A stretch of DNA of 23,637 nucleotides from an uncultured Oscillospiraceae bacterium (GCA_900540275.1 UQFO01000025.1:1-23637); one strand, 5' to 3'; shown: positions 13,914 to 21,988, counted from the first letter of the stretch. Notes: generated by a model not told the origin, from the sequence alone. Numbers and translations are program-made.

Positions 13914-14699
13914 TTACTGGTTCAGCGTAGGCACAAATGATTTTTTCGGCTTTTTCTTTTTTTCAGGCTTTACCGCTTTGCCTTTAAAGCGCCTGGCGTT
14001 GCCCCAGGCCTTTTGCAGGGTATCGCTCAGCTCTGCAAGCAGGGCGTCCTCCTGCTCTTTTGTCTCGATTCCATTGAGGATAACGATTGTAATAATGGAG
14101 CGCGTATCCATGTCGCCCGCATCGTACTGCGCGTTTAAAACGGCGGCAAGCTTGGTAATGTCCTGCTTGGAGCCGGACTTGAGCAGCTCGTTTACCTTTG
14201 GGACGATGCTGGCCTTGGCAAAGGTCACGCCGCGGAACGGGTCATAGCAGTCCTCTTCGGACTTAACCTCTTCCTTAAGCTCAGGGAACACGCTGAAAAG
14301 CCTTTTAGAGAAAAAGAGCGGGTCGGCGTTGCCCTCCTCGTCCTTCTTCTTTTTCTTTGCGCCCTTTGTCGCCTTTTTCCTGACAGGCGCGGCTATGGTA
14401 TCTATAAAGTCGTTAGCGATACTCTGGGCGTCTTTTTCCGTATCGGTTTCAGGGTCGAACATCCAGGTAGCGAGCGTCTTCCAGTCGTTATCCGGGCCTT
14501 CGTCCGTCATGCCGCACGTTTCAAGCACCATGTGCTTCTTCCTTTTATAATAGACGACGCTGTACGCGATGGCCTCCGACGTATAGAGCGTAACCATTTC
14601 GCTGCTGTCCGTATTGGATACGCCGACGCGTTCAAAGCCCTGCTGCTTCAGCGCCTCTTCCACTTTATCGCTTATTAATTGAAAAGCCTTTTCTAACAT
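13914..14699 (-). CDS. Lysine-rich two-domain protein of unknown function
   Basis: I do not recognise this 261-residue protein. It is cytoplasmic, with no signal or membrane segment. Residues 1-105 form a predicted alpha/beta domain (FQLISDKVEEALKQQGFERV, then strands MVTLYTS, IAYSVVYY, KHMVLETCG). A lysine-rich hinge (KKATKGAKKKKKDEEG) sits near 110-125. A mostly helical domain of about 110 residues follows, with FPELKEEV, VPKVNELLKSG and TRSIITIVILNGI, and the tail is again lysine-rich (KPEKKKKPKK). The second domain's wording suggests a regular helical fold, not an enzyme motif. It has its own promoter and terminator, so it is monocistronic. Start is ATG 14699, eight bases after AGGA; a TTG just upstream is rejected. 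Confidence 0.75.
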   Translation of the reverse strand: MLEKAFQLISDKVEEALKQQGFERVGVSNTDSSEMVTLYTSEAIAYSVVYYKRKKHMVLETCGMTDEGPDNDWKTLATWMFDPETDTEKDAQSIANDFIDTIAAPVRKKATKGAKKKKKDEEGNADPLFFSKRLFSVFPELKEEVKSEEDCYDPFRGVTFAKASIVPKVNELLKSGSKQDITKLAAVLNAQYDAGDMDTRSIITIVILNGIETKEQEDALLAELSDTLQKAWGNARRFKGKAVKPEKKKKPKKSFVPTLNQ

Positions 14700-14740
14700 C
14701 AAATCATTCCTAACCTCAGTTTTTCCGCTTATTCTGATTT

Positions 14741-14769
14741 ATTATACAGCGAAATTGCAGGTTTGTCAC
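14741..14769 (-). promoter_or_regulatory. Promoter of the lysine-rich protein gene
   Basis: On the minus strand GTGACA (14764-14769), 17 bases, then TATAAT (14741-14746), placed about 42 bases before the start codon. The rest of 14770-14907 shows no recognisable element. Confidence 0.68.
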
Positions 14770-14907
14770 GAGAAATTTTATTGAAATATCCATTAGCAGA
14801 TTTTACAGGTTTTTGCGAAGACGAAAAAGTGAAAAATCGTTTCGTGTGTACTACGAGCCACTATTGAAAACAAATATAGCGTAGTGTGCCTTAATTCAAG
14901 AAGATAC

Positions 14908-15255
14908 CTACACGATATTCTCACCAAGCAGTATTTTAGGCATGGTAGTAAGACAGCGATTCCAACGTTTATAAAACTGTTCCAATCCGAGCTTGGACAC
15001 TTGTGCATGAACGTCTTCATTTTCAAGTGTCCAGTGCAAAATATAAGTGACTTTGCCTATCCATTTCGTCAGGCGAATGGGCGGCTTCCCCTCTTTCACG
15101 GCATGGAAGTCCTCTTGCCGATGGGTACGCTTGATGTACTTTACATCAATAACTCCGGGCTGCGAAAGATAAAATTCTGCGACCTCTTTCATCAGAGCTT
15201 CAATTTCATCCTGCTTGTCAATTTTTGCTTCATAAATACAGATTTCATTAAACAT
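14908..15255 (-). CDS. Small ABM-like (dimeric alpha/beta barrel) protein
   Basis: This 115-residue cytoplasmic protein shows the order strand-helix-strand-strand-helix typical of ferredoxin-like dimeric barrels related to antibiotic biosynthesis monooxygenases. Visible are ICIYEAKIDKQDEIEALMKEVAEFY (strand then helix), PGVIDVKYIKRTHRQ (strand), and THILHWTLENEDVHAQV-like YILHWTLENEDVHAQ (strand and helix). The ending is unlike heme-degrading IsdG members, and no heme ligand pattern is evident. Start ATG 15255 is eight bases after GGAGG; an upstream alternative at 15300 is rejected for that reason. Promoter at 15316-15344; no clear terminator after the stop. Enzyme activity is not supported by sequence alone. 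Confidence 0.6.
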   Translation of the reverse strand: MFNEICIYEAKIDKQDEIEALMKEVAEFYLSQPGVIDVKYIKRTHRQEDFHAVKEGKPPIRLTKWIGKVTYILHWTLENEDVHAQVSKLGLEQFYKRWNRCLTTMPKILLGENIV

Positions 15256-15315
15256 CAAGACGCCCTCCACTACCCTGCCTTTTCTGCCAAAAACAAACAC
15301 AACTTAACCCTTTCC

Positions 15316-15344
15316 ATTCTAATATCAGCGTGCGGAAATGTCAA
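15316..15344 (-). promoter_or_regulatory. Promoter of the ABM-like gene
   Basis: On the minus strand a perfect TTGACA (15339-15344), a 17-base spacer and TAGAAT (15316-15321), about 60 bases ahead of the start. It diverges from the murI promoter. Confidence 0.7.
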
Positions 15345-15486
15345 ACAGCTCATTTCGTATCACAACTTCATGTTACTGTCACAATCGGCACCATTTTGCC
15401 GCTTTACATATTACAGGAGCCAAGCAACCATGCGGTTTTCAGCTTATGGAGAAGACGTTACCGGCTGAAAAAATAACTATTTTTTA

Positions 15487-15515
15487 TTGCGTGACGGATG
15501 ATTCTATGCTATTAT
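15487..15515 (+). promoter_or_regulatory. Promoter of the murI-DUF1934-argS operon
   Basis: TTGCGT (15487-15492), a 17-base spacer and TATTAT (15510-15515) preceded by an extended -10 TGC. It lies 59 bases ahead of the chosen murI start. This supports rejecting the in-frame upstream extension as coding sequence. Confidence 0.6.
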
Positions 15516-15574
15516 ATGAATTTAGATATTGCCGCTTGCGCGGCGCTAATTCCGGACAGGGGGCTTACACGCTT

Positions 15575-16390
15575 ATGTCATGCGATCCCATCGGGGTATT
15601 TGATTCCGGCCTTGGGGGCTTAACCGCCGTCAAGGAGCTTTTACATGTACTGCCCAATGAGGACATTGTCTATTTCGGCGATACGGGCAGGGTGCCCTAC
15701 GGCAACAGAAGCCGGGAGACCATCATGAAATACGCAAAGCAGGACGCTCAATTCCTGCTATCCAAAAACGTTAAGTATATCATTGCCGCCTGCGGAACCG
15801 TCAGCTCTGTCGCGGGTGATTTGGGCGGATGCTTTGCCGTGCCGTTTACAGGCGTCGTCGCGCCGACGGCCCAGGCGGCGGCAAACGCTACACGAACTGG
15901 AAAAATCGGTGTAATCGGCACGACCGCCACCATAAGGAGCGGCTCCTATAAAAGGGAGATAGAGCGCTTAGATAACAAAATACGCGTCTATGAGCAGGAT
16001 TGCCCGCTTTTTGTCCCGCTTGTGGAAAACGGCTTTATCAGGCGGGACGACCCGATTGCGGTCATGGTTGTAAAGCACTATCTCGAGCGGCTTAAAGCTG
16101 TGGGGGCGGACACTATTATCCTCGGCTGTACCCATTATCCGCTGCTTCGGGACGTTATTTCTGATGTTATGGGAGAAAATACGGCCTTAATCGACTCCGG
16201 CAGGGAAACGGCGCTCTATGCCGCAAAGCAGTTAAAGGAGCGCGGCCTGCAAAACACAGGGCAAAAGGCTGGCAGGTGCAGCTTTTATGTCAGCGACACG
16301 CCGGAGGGCTTTTCACATATTGCCGGTATGTTTTTAAACCGGGAAATCAAAGAGGATGTTTTACGCATCGATATTGAGCAATACGAATAG
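15575..16390 (+). CDS. murI: Glutamate racemase
   Basis: This 271-residue enzyme converts L- to D-glutamate for peptidoglycan. The family motifs are in order: IGVFDSGLGGLT (Asp10, Ser11), YFGDTGRVPYG (34-43), the first catalytic cysteine Cys73 in AACGTVSS, and the second, Cys185, in LGCTHYPLL with His187. In most MurI proteins the first motif reads ACNTAS, so Gly replaces the usual Asn here. Start ATG 15575 gives the normal N-terminus; the frame is open 79 codons further upstream but that part contains the promoter and has no family similarity. A G-rich site (AGGGGG) lies about 12 bases upstream. It leads the murI-DUF1934-argS operon. Confidence 0.94.
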   Translation: MSCDPIGVFDSGLGGLTAVKELLHVLPNEDIVYFGDTGRVPYGNRSRETIMKYAKQDAQFLLSKNVKYIIAACGTVSSVAGDLGGCFAVPFTGVVAPTAQAAANATRTGKIGVIGTTATIRSGSYKREIERLDNKIRVYEQDCPLFVPLVENGFIRRDDPIAVMVVKHYLERLKAVGADTIILGCTHYPLLRDVISDVMGENTALIDSGRETALYAAKQLKERGLQNTGQKAGRCSFYVSDTPEGFSHIAGMFLNREIKEDVLRIDIEQYE

Positions 16391-16426
16391 GTAAATTTCC
16401 CCTGTGCGGGCTAAGAAGGAGAAATC

Positions 16427-16867
16427 ATGCGGCAGGATTTTGTTATCAACATTGTTGGAAAGCAGTTTATAGACAGCGAAGAGGATAAAATCGAGGTCAT
16501 GACGCTCGGCCATTATACCGAGAAAAACGGGCACCGTTATATTATGTATAAGGAATACGACGACGAAAACAGCGGCCAGGAAAAGACGACAATCGTCAAG
16601 GTGGAAAGCGGCGGGAAAATTGCTATTATCCGCCCGGGGCTGTATGAGTCGCGCCTGCTTTTAGAGCTTGGGCGCCGTCACCAGTGCCATTACAGGACGC
16701 TTGCGGGCGATTTGATGATCGGCGTGTTTACCGACCGCATTGCCATGAATCTCGACGACGAGGGCGGCACGCTCGACGTAAGCTACTCGCTCGACTTCAA
16801 TTCAGACCTTGCAAGCCGGAACGAATTCCATATCGATGTCAAGCGCGCGGGCGCTGCGGAAGTTTAA
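16427..16867 (+). CDS. DUF1934 family protein (YwiB-like)
   Basis: This 146-residue cytoplasmic beta-barrel-type protein belongs to the DUF1934/YwiB family, judged by IVGKQFIDSEEDKIEVMTLGHY at the start, YIMYKEYDD, TIVKVESGGKIAIIRPG in the middle and LDVSYSLDFNSDLASRNEFHIDVK at the end. The family fold is calycin-like and its function is unknown. In Bacillus and many Clostridia it sits directly upstream of argS, exactly as here (24-base gap), which supports the call. The ATG has AAGGAG five bases upstream; murI ends 36 bases before. Confidence 0.88.
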   Translation: MRQDFVINIVGKQFIDSEEDKIEVMTLGHYTEKNGHRYIMYKEYDDENSGQEKTTIVKVESGGKIAIIRPGLYESRLLLELGRRHQCHYRTLAGDLMIGVFTDRIAMNLDDEGGTLDVSYSLDFNSDLASRNEFHIDVKRAGAAEV

Positions 16868-16891
16868 AATACGTACAAAGGGTGAAATATT

Positions 16892-18637
16892 ATGTCAGAG
16901 ATTGCAAAGAAGGCGGCAGCCGAAATTCAAGCCGGAATTAAAAACGCAGTGGAAAAAGCAATCGGGCAGGGCGAGCTCCCGCAGGCGGAGCTGCCGGCGT
17001 TTATCATAGAAATGCCGGCGGACCGCGCGCACGGAGACCTTGCGGCGAACGCCGCGATGGTTGGCGCAAAGGCCTTTCATATGCCGCCGTTTAAAATCGC
17101 GCAGGCAATCAAAGCGCATTTTGACCTGGAAGGCACCTATGCCGGCCGTATCGAGATTGCGGGACCAGGATTTATCAACTTTTTCTACAAGCCGCAGTAT
17201 TATGCGGATGTGCTGCGCGACGTCGAGACAAAAGGCGCGGATTATGGCCGTTCCGGTTACGGCGAAGGCAAAAAGGTGATGGTGGAATTTGTTTCGGCAA
17301 ACCCCACGGGGCCTATGCACATGGGCAACGCACGCGGCGGCGCGCTGGGCGACTGCCTGGCGGCAGTACTGGACGCCGCGGGCTACAATGTCTGGCGTGA
17401 GTTTTATGTAAACGACGCGGGCAACCAGATAGAAAAATTCGCGGTGTCGCTCGAGGCGCGTTATCTCCAGATATTCAAGGGCGAAGATAACGTCCCCTTC
17501 CCCGAGGACGGATACCAGGGCGCGGACATCAGAGAGCGCGCGCAGGAGTATGCCGACGCCTTCGGAGACAGTCTGCTTTCCCGCCCTTCGGAGGAACGCA
17601 GGAAGGCGCTTGTTGGCTTTGCGCTGCCGCGCAACATTGAAAAAATGCAGGCGGATATGAAAAAATACCGTATCACCTACGACAAATGGTTCTTTGAAAG
17701 CGAGCTGCATGAAAGCGGCGCGGTCGATGAAACAATTGGGATTTTAAAGAAAAACGGCATGGTGTACGAACAGGACGGCGCGCTGTGGTATAAAAACAAG
17801 GAGCTCCAGACAAAGCGCCTGCTTGCGCTGGGCAAAACACAGGAGGAAATCGATAAGCTTGAGCTCAAGGACGACGTTCTCGTACGCCAGAACGGCAACC
17901 CCACCTATTTTGCAGCCGATATCGCTTACCACCGCAATAAGCTCTTAGAGCGCGGCTTCGATTTTTGTATAGACGTATGGGGCGCGGACCATCACGGGCA
18001 TGTCGCCCGCATGAAGGGCGCCATGGAAGCCATCGGCATTGACGGCGGCAGGCTCGACGTCGTACTGATGCAGCTTGTCAAGCTTGTGCGCGACGGCAAG
18101 CCCGTCAAGATGAGCAAGCGCACGGGAAAGTCAATCCAGCTTGCCGACCTGCTCGACGAGGTCCCGGTCGATGCGGCGCGCTTCTTTTTCAATATGCGCG
18201 AGGCAAACACCCAGATGGATTTCGACCTCGACCTTGCAGTCAAGCAGGATTCCCAAAACCCCGTGTATTACGTCCAATATGCGCATGCGCGCATTTGCAG
18301 CATCGTTAAGGCGCTTGCCGCGGACGGCGTTTCACAGCGCCGCTGCACGGATGAAGAGCTGCTGCTTTTAAACGCGCCGGAGGAAAGGGAGCTAATTCAC
18401 CATCTCGCCGCGTTCACAGATGAAATCATTGCCGCGGCGCGCGATTACGACCCCACAAAAATCACACGCTACGTATTGCAGCTTGCTTCGCTGTTCCATA
18501 AATTCTATAATGCGTGCAGGGTCAAGGGAGACGATGAAAGCCTGACACAGGCAAGGCTCACCCTCTGCACCGCTGTACGCACAGTCATCCATAACGTGCT
18601 TGAGATGTTTAATATCACCGCCCCTGAAAGCATGTAA
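16892..18637 (+). CDS. argS: Arginyl-tRNA synthetase
   Basis: This 581-residue class I synthetase charges tRNA-Arg. The N-terminal Add1 domain (about 1-110) is followed by the catalytic core with the HIGH-type motif HMGN at 143-146 (ANPTGPMHMGNARGG) and the KMSK motif at 406-409 (VKMSKRTGKS). The C-terminal DALR anticodon-binding domain (about 450-581, with FYNACRV) ends in ...ITAPESM as is usual. Between the core halves (about 302-330) there is a charged stretch, ELQTKRLLALGKTQEEIDKL, that looks longer than in many ArgS proteins. GGGTG precedes the ATG. The operon ends at the hairpin 18651-18676. Confidence 0.96.
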   Translation: MSEIAKKAAAEIQAGIKNAVEKAIGQGELPQAELPAFIIEMPADRAHGDLAANAAMVGAKAFHMPPFKIAQAIKAHFDLEGTYAGRIEIAGPGFINFFYKPQYYADVLRDVETKGADYGRSGYGEGKKVMVEFVSANPTGPMHMGNARGGALGDCLAAVLDAAGYNVWREFYVNDAGNQIEKFAVSLEARYLQIFKGEDNVPFPEDGYQGADIRERAQEYADAFGDSLLSRPSEERRKALVGFALPRNIEKMQADMKKYRITYDKWFFESELHESGAVDETIGILKKNGMVYEQDGALWYKNKELQTKRLLALGKTQEEIDKLELKDDVLVRQNGNPTYFAADIAYHRNKLLERGFDFCIDVWGADHHGHVARMKGAMEAIGIDGGRLDVVLMQLVKLVRDGKPVKMSKRTGKSIQLADLLDEVPVDAARFFFNMREANTQMDFDLDLAVKQDSQNPVYYVQYAHARICSIVKALAADGVSQRRCTDEELLLLNAPEERELIHHLAAFTDEIIAAARDYDPTKITRYVLQLASLFHKFYNACRVKGDDESLTQARLTLCTAVRTVIHNVLEMFNITAPESM

Positions 18638-18650
18638 CAAATATACTTGG

Positions 18651-18676
18651 AAGGCCGCCGGATATCCGGCGGCCTT
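18651..18676 (+). terminator. Terminator of the argS operon
   Basis: AAGGCCGCCGGA/TCCGGCGGCCTT forms a 12-bp perfect stem with a 2-base spacer, followed by TTTTT. It begins 14 bases after the argS stop. Confidence 0.92.
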
Positions 18677-18733
18677 TTTGCGTATGCGTTTCCCAATGGT
18701 TGATTTTGTCAAGGAAAGTTAACTGTAAATCCT

Positions 18734-18761
18734 TTGAATTCCCTTTATAAATCCATATAAT
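18734..18761 (+). promoter_or_regulatory. Promoter of the XRE regulator - ABC transporter operon
   Basis: TTGAAT (18734-18739), a 16-base spacer and a perfect TATAAT (18756-18761). The -10 box ends 20 bases before the start codon, so the leader is very short and the ribosome binding site AAAGGGGTGG begins almost at the expected transcript start. Confidence 0.65.
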
Positions 18762-18781
18762 GAAGAGAAAGGGGTGGTTAT

Positions 18782-19891
18782 ATGAAAGAACTCCATATCG
18801 CAGAAGCAATTTTAACGCGGCGAAGGGAAAAGGGCGTCACACAGGAAGAGCTTGCGGCATATATCGGCGTGTCGAAGGCGTCCGTGTCCAAATGGGAAAC
18901 AGGGCAAAGCTATCCCGATATTACCTTTCTCCCCCAGCTTGCCGCCTATTTTAATATCAGTATCGACGAGCTCGTGGGCTACGAGCCGCAGATGACGACA
19001 CAGGATATCCGCAAGCTGTACCGTAAGCTTTGCGGGGAATTTGCAAGCGAGCCGTTCGACCAGGTACTTGCAAAATGCCGCTGCATTATCAAAAAATATT
19101 ACTCCTGCTTTCCTTTGCTGTTCCAGATGGCCATGCTGCTTATCAACTACAGCATAACAATTGCCGGACAGGAAAGGCAGGGGGAGCTGGTTAAAGAATG
19201 CCGCGCGCTTTTTATCCGGATTAAGGAGGAAAGCGGCGACGTCGAGCTGTGCCGGCAGGCCATCCACATGGAGGCCCTCTGCCAGATTTTGCTCAAGGAA
19301 CCGGAACCGGTGCTCGGCCTGCTGGAAAACTCGACCGTCCCCATGCTTTCGCCGGAGCCGCTGCTTGCAAACGCATATATGCTGCTCGGCAAACCGGAAA
19401 AAGCAAAGGAAACCATGCAGATAAGCGCTTACCAGCATCTCATATCTTTAATAGACGGCGCGTCTGTTTTCTTTTCCTTGTACCTGGACGACCCGGACAA
19501 ATTTGAGGAAATCGTCCACCGTACAATCGGGCTGTGCGATTTGTACCAGGTAGAGCGGCTCCATCCCACCATACTGCTATCTGTTGTCCTTACCGCGGCA
19601 CAGGGCTACTGCGCGCTCGGAAAGACGGAGCAGGCAATCGGTATGCTGAAAAGGTACTGCTCCCTCGTTCAGGAGCTGCCTGCAAAGCTCGAGCTGCACG
19701 GAGACAGCTATTTTGACCTGCTCGGCAGTTGGTTTGAAAGCTTTGAGCTTGGTACGCTAATCCCGCGCGATGAAAAAACAGTGCGCAAAAGCATAACCGA
19801 TGTGGTTGTACAAAATCCGGCGTTTGCCCCGCTTAAGCAGGACCCCCGTTTTCAAAGCATCCTGGATAAGCTCGGCTCCGCTGAAAAATGA
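18782..19891 (+). CDS. XRE-family transcriptional regulator with TPR-like C-terminal domain
   Basis: This 369-residue cytoplasmic regulator has an N-terminal helix-turn-helix (residues about 8-66: RRREKGVTQEELAAYIGVSKASVSKWETGQSYPD) of the Cro/CI type. About 290 helical residues follow with TPR-like pairs (for example AYMLLGKPEKAKETM and AAQGYCALGKTEQAIGML). In related regulators such a C-terminal domain senses a ligand or peptide. It is the first gene of an operon with three transporter genes, separated by only 9 bases from the next gene, so it most likely controls this unit, including itself. Start ATG 18782 follows AAAGGGGTGG by four bases. The ligand is unknown. Confidence 0.85.
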   Translation: MKELHIAEAILTRRREKGVTQEELAAYIGVSKASVSKWETGQSYPDITFLPQLAAYFNISIDELVGYEPQMTTQDIRKLYRKLCGEFASEPFDQVLAKCRCIIKKYYSCFPLLFQMAMLLINYSITIAGQERQGELVKECRALFIRIKEESGDVELCRQAIHMEALCQILLKEPEPVLGLLENSTVPMLSPEPLLANAYMLLGKPEKAKETMQISAYQHLISLIDGASVFFSLYLDDPDKFEEIVHRTIGLCDLYQVERLHPTILLSVVLTAAQGYCALGKTEQAIGMLKRYCSLVQELPAKLELHGDSYFDLLGSWFESFELGTLIPRDEKTVRKSITDVVVQNPAFAPLKQDPRFQSILDKLGSAEK

Positions 19892-19900
19892 GGTGTTTTT

Positions 19901-20104
19901 ATGGAACAAATATTAACATACCTGCCGCTTTTGATTCCGGTACTAATCATCCAGCTTACTCTGGCGATTACGGCGCTCGTTCATGTAATACGCCATCCGC
20001 ATTACCGGTTTGGCAGCAAGCCCGTGTGGATTGCCGTGGTGCTGTTTGTGCAGATAATCGGGCCGGTTTTATACTTTATCTTTGGCAAAGGGGAAGAAGA
20101 ATGA
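19901..20104 (+). CDS. YxlE-like small membrane protein (PLD nuclease N-terminal domain type)
   Basis: This 67-residue protein has two membrane segments (about 8-29 and 43-62). The order fits the PLDc_N family: hydrophobic segment, TALVHVIRHPHYRFGSKPVWIAVVLFVQIIGPVLYFIFG, then a short charged end. The Bacillus homologue YxlE sits with yxlF and yxlG next to sigY. Here too it is followed directly by an ABC ATPase and a permease, which strengthens the call. Its stop overlaps the ATPase start by four bases. GAGGTG lies five bases before the ATG. It may act as a membrane partner or regulator of the transporter; this is inferred. Confidence 0.8.
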   Translation: MEQILTYLPLLIPVLIIQLTLAITALVHVIRHPHYRFGSKPVWIAVVLFVQIIGPVLYFIFGKGEEE

Positions 20105-21018
20105 ATATCCTGACCATAGAAAATTTAAAAATGCGTTTTGGTGACTTTACCGTGCTCGACGGGCTTGGACTCAGCGTACCCGAACACTGTATTTACGGTT
20201 TTCTCGGGCAAAACGGCGCGGGCAAGACCACGGCCATGAAGCTGATACTCGGCCTGCTCAGGCCCAGCGGCGGAAAAATTACCATCTGCGGGGAACCCGT
20301 TACCTACGGGGAAACAAAAACCAACCGCATGGTCGGGTACCTGCCGGATGTCCCTGCCTTTTACGGGTATATGAGCGCTATGGAATACCTGGCTCTGTGC
20401 GGAAGGATTTCGGGGCTTGGCAGGGCGCAAACGCAGAAAAAAAGCCTTGAGCTTTTGGAGCTTGTGGGGCTTTCAAACAGAAAAAAGCGCATCGGCGGGT
20501 ATTCCCGAGGTATGAAGCAGCGCCTTGGCATTGCGCAGGCGCTGCTGTCTTCCCCGCGGCTGCTAATTTGTGACGAACCGACGTCCGCGTTAGACCCGGT
20601 AGGAAGGAACGACGTGCTTTCTATCTTAGAGCGCGTCAGGGCTGAAACGACCGTGCTGTTTTCCACGCATATCCTTCCGGACGCCGAGCGCGTCTGTGAC
20701 CGCGTCGCTATCCTGAACGGCGGGCGGCTGATATGCGACGGCACGCTATCAGAACTCAAATCTCATACGGCCGGGCATACGGTCATCATCGATTTTTATA
20801 CGCCGGAGGATAAATCGCGTTTCTCCGCTGATGAAGCGGTACGCCCCCTCCTGCTCGGCGCGCGGGAGACAGAGTGCTCCCTCCGTTTAAAAACGGACGA
20901 CCCGCGCGGTACACAGTCGCATATAATTGATGCGCTTTCTCGGCAAAACGTCCAGCCGCTAAGGCTTGAAACGCTTGAGCCGGCGCTAGAGGACCTTTTT
21001 ATGGAGGCGGTAAAATGA
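20101..21018 (+). CDS. ABC transporter ATP-binding protein (YxlF/BcrA type)
   Basis: This 305-residue ATPase has all core motifs: Walker A GQNGAGKTT at 36-44, signature YSRGMKQR at about 134-141, Walker B LLICDEPTSALDP at 154-166 and the switch histidine in FSTHI near 190. In the Q-loop position it reads LPDVPAFY, with Asp in place of the usual Gln, as in several YxlF-type proteins. After about residue 215 a C-terminal domain typical of BcrA-like ATPases follows. Start ATG 20101 overlaps the YxlE-like stop (ATGA) and gives the usual N-terminus; a longer in-frame opening (from 19888) is rejected. It would power the permease encoded next, probably an efflux function. Confidence 0.92.
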   Translation: MNILTIENLKMRFGDFTVLDGLGLSVPEHCIYGFLGQNGAGKTTAMKLILGLLRPSGGKITICGEPVTYGETKTNRMVGYLPDVPAFYGYMSAMEYLALCGRISGLGRAQTQKKSLELLELVGLSNRKKRIGGYSRGMKQRLGIAQALLSSPRLLICDEPTSALDPVGRNDVLSILERVRAETTVLFSTHILPDAERVCDRVAILNGGRLICDGTLSELKSHTAGHTVIIDFYTPEDKSRFSADEAVRPLLLGARETECSLRLKTDDPRGTQSHIIDALSRQNVQPLRLETLEPALEDLFMEAVK

Positions 21019-21779
21019 ACGGATTTGCGGCTTTTCTCAGAAAAGAATGGGTGGAAGCGCTGCGCTCCTACCGAATCCTGATTCTCGGCGCGGTGTTCCT
21101 CCTGCTAGGCATAATGAACCCCCTTTCCGCGAAATTCCTGCCCGAGCTTGTAAACGCGATGATGCCAGAGGGCATGACGATTGCGCTCGCGCAGCCGCAG
21201 GCGTTAGACTCCTATCTCCAGTTTTTTAAAAATGTCCCCCAAATTGGTTTAATCGTGCTTGTCGTCGTGTTCAGCGGCATGCTGCCGCGCGAGCTGCAAA
21301 ACGGAACGCTTGTAAACCTGCTGACTAAGGGGCTTACGCGTTCAAGCGTGGCGCTTGCAAAGCTTTTATGCTCTATTTTGCTTTGGAGCGGCGCTTACCT
21401 TCTGTGCTTTGGCGTGACCTATGGTTATACCGTGTTTCTTTTTCCGGGGGAGCGCGTTACAGGCTTAGGCTTAGCGGCGCTGTGCCTTTGGCTGTTCGGC
21501 GTTTTGCTTTTATCGGTTGCCTTTCTCGGCGGCGTGCTGTTTAAAAACAGCTATGGCAGCCTGCTCCTTACCGCTGGCTTTACCGGCGCGCTTTTCCTTC
21601 TGAATATTTTGCCGCAGGCGCAGAGGGTTAATCCCGTAATGCTTGCATCGGGCTGTGCGGCGCTCTTAAACGCGGGAGCTCCCCCGGGCGATTTCACTCT
21701 CCCGATTGTCTTCGCGGCGGGAGGAACCGTCCTATTTACAGTACTGAGCGTGCTGCTGTTCCGTAAAAAAAGGATTTGA
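21015..21779 (+). CDS. ABC transporter permease (YxlG-like)
   Basis: This 254-residue membrane protein of the ABC-2 type has about six hydrophobic segments. The first is at about 20-38 (YRILILGAVFLLLGIMNP); others lie near 75-95 (IGLIVLVVVFSGMLP), 115-140, 150-175, 185-200 and 230-250. The motif FSGMLPRELQNGTLVNLLTKGLTRSSV at about 85-111 matches the conserved stretch of this family. It overlaps the ATPase gene (ATGA), so the two are surely coupled. It is the last gene before the hairpin at 21822-21858. Substrate not identifiable. Confidence 0.88.
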   Translation: MNGFAAFLRKEWVEALRSYRILILGAVFLLLGIMNPLSAKFLPELVNAMMPEGMTIALAQPQALDSYLQFFKNVPQIGLIVLVVVFSGMLPRELQNGTLVNLLTKGLTRSSVALAKLLCSILLWSGAYLLCFGVTYGYTVFLFPGERVTGLGLAALCLWLFGVLLLSVAFLGGVLFKNSYGSLLLTAGFTGALFLLNILPQAQRVNPVMLASGCAALLNAGAPPGDFTLPIVFAAGGTVLFTVLSVLLFRKKRI

Positions 21780-21821
21780 CGGCGCATTTCATAGTGGATG
21801 CCGTTAACAACATAAAAAATA

Positions 21822-21858
21822 AAGGCCGCGCCTTCCCTCAAAGGGAAAGGCGCGGCCT
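21822..21858. terminator. Terminator hairpin between convergent transcripts
   Basis: AAGGCCGCGCCTTCCCT pairs with AGGGAAAGGCGCGGCCTT, 17 bp with one bulged A and a 2-3-base loop. On the minus strand it ends in CCTTTATTTTTT, so it is best suited to stop leftward transcription. On the plus strand the stem follows the permease stop by 42 bases but lacks a long T run. Confidence 0.75.
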
Positions 21859-21960
21859 TGTCCATCCACATAATTCTATATTTATTATACCAGAAACAAA
21901 CTTAGGCAGAATTTTTTGTGAAATTTTTTCATCACTACCATATCCTCTTTCAGCAAAGGT

Positions 21961-21988
21961 AAAACCGGCGGGAAATATCCCGCCGGTT
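21961..21988 (-). terminator. Terminator of the amylase gene
   Basis: AACCGGCGGGA (21963-21973) pairs with TCCCGCCGGTT (21978-21988) over a 4-base loop; on the minus strand the stem runs into TTTTAC. It lies about 22 bases after the amylase stop. Between it and the hairpin at 21822 no gene is visible. Confidence 0.8.

Noticed and set aside
15338..15574. 79-codon upstream extension of murI
   Set aside because: It contains the extended -10 promoter at 15487-15515 and has no racemase similarity; the ATG at 15575 gives the normal family N-terminus.
16895..17710. 271-codon minus-strand frame inside argS
   Set aside because: Shadow of argS, whose HMGN and KMSK motifs and full length are clear.
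19888..20100. In-frame N-terminal extension of the ABC ATPase
   Set aside because: It is out-of-frame reading of the YxlE-like gene; the ATPase domain begins normally at 20101 with an ATGA overlap.
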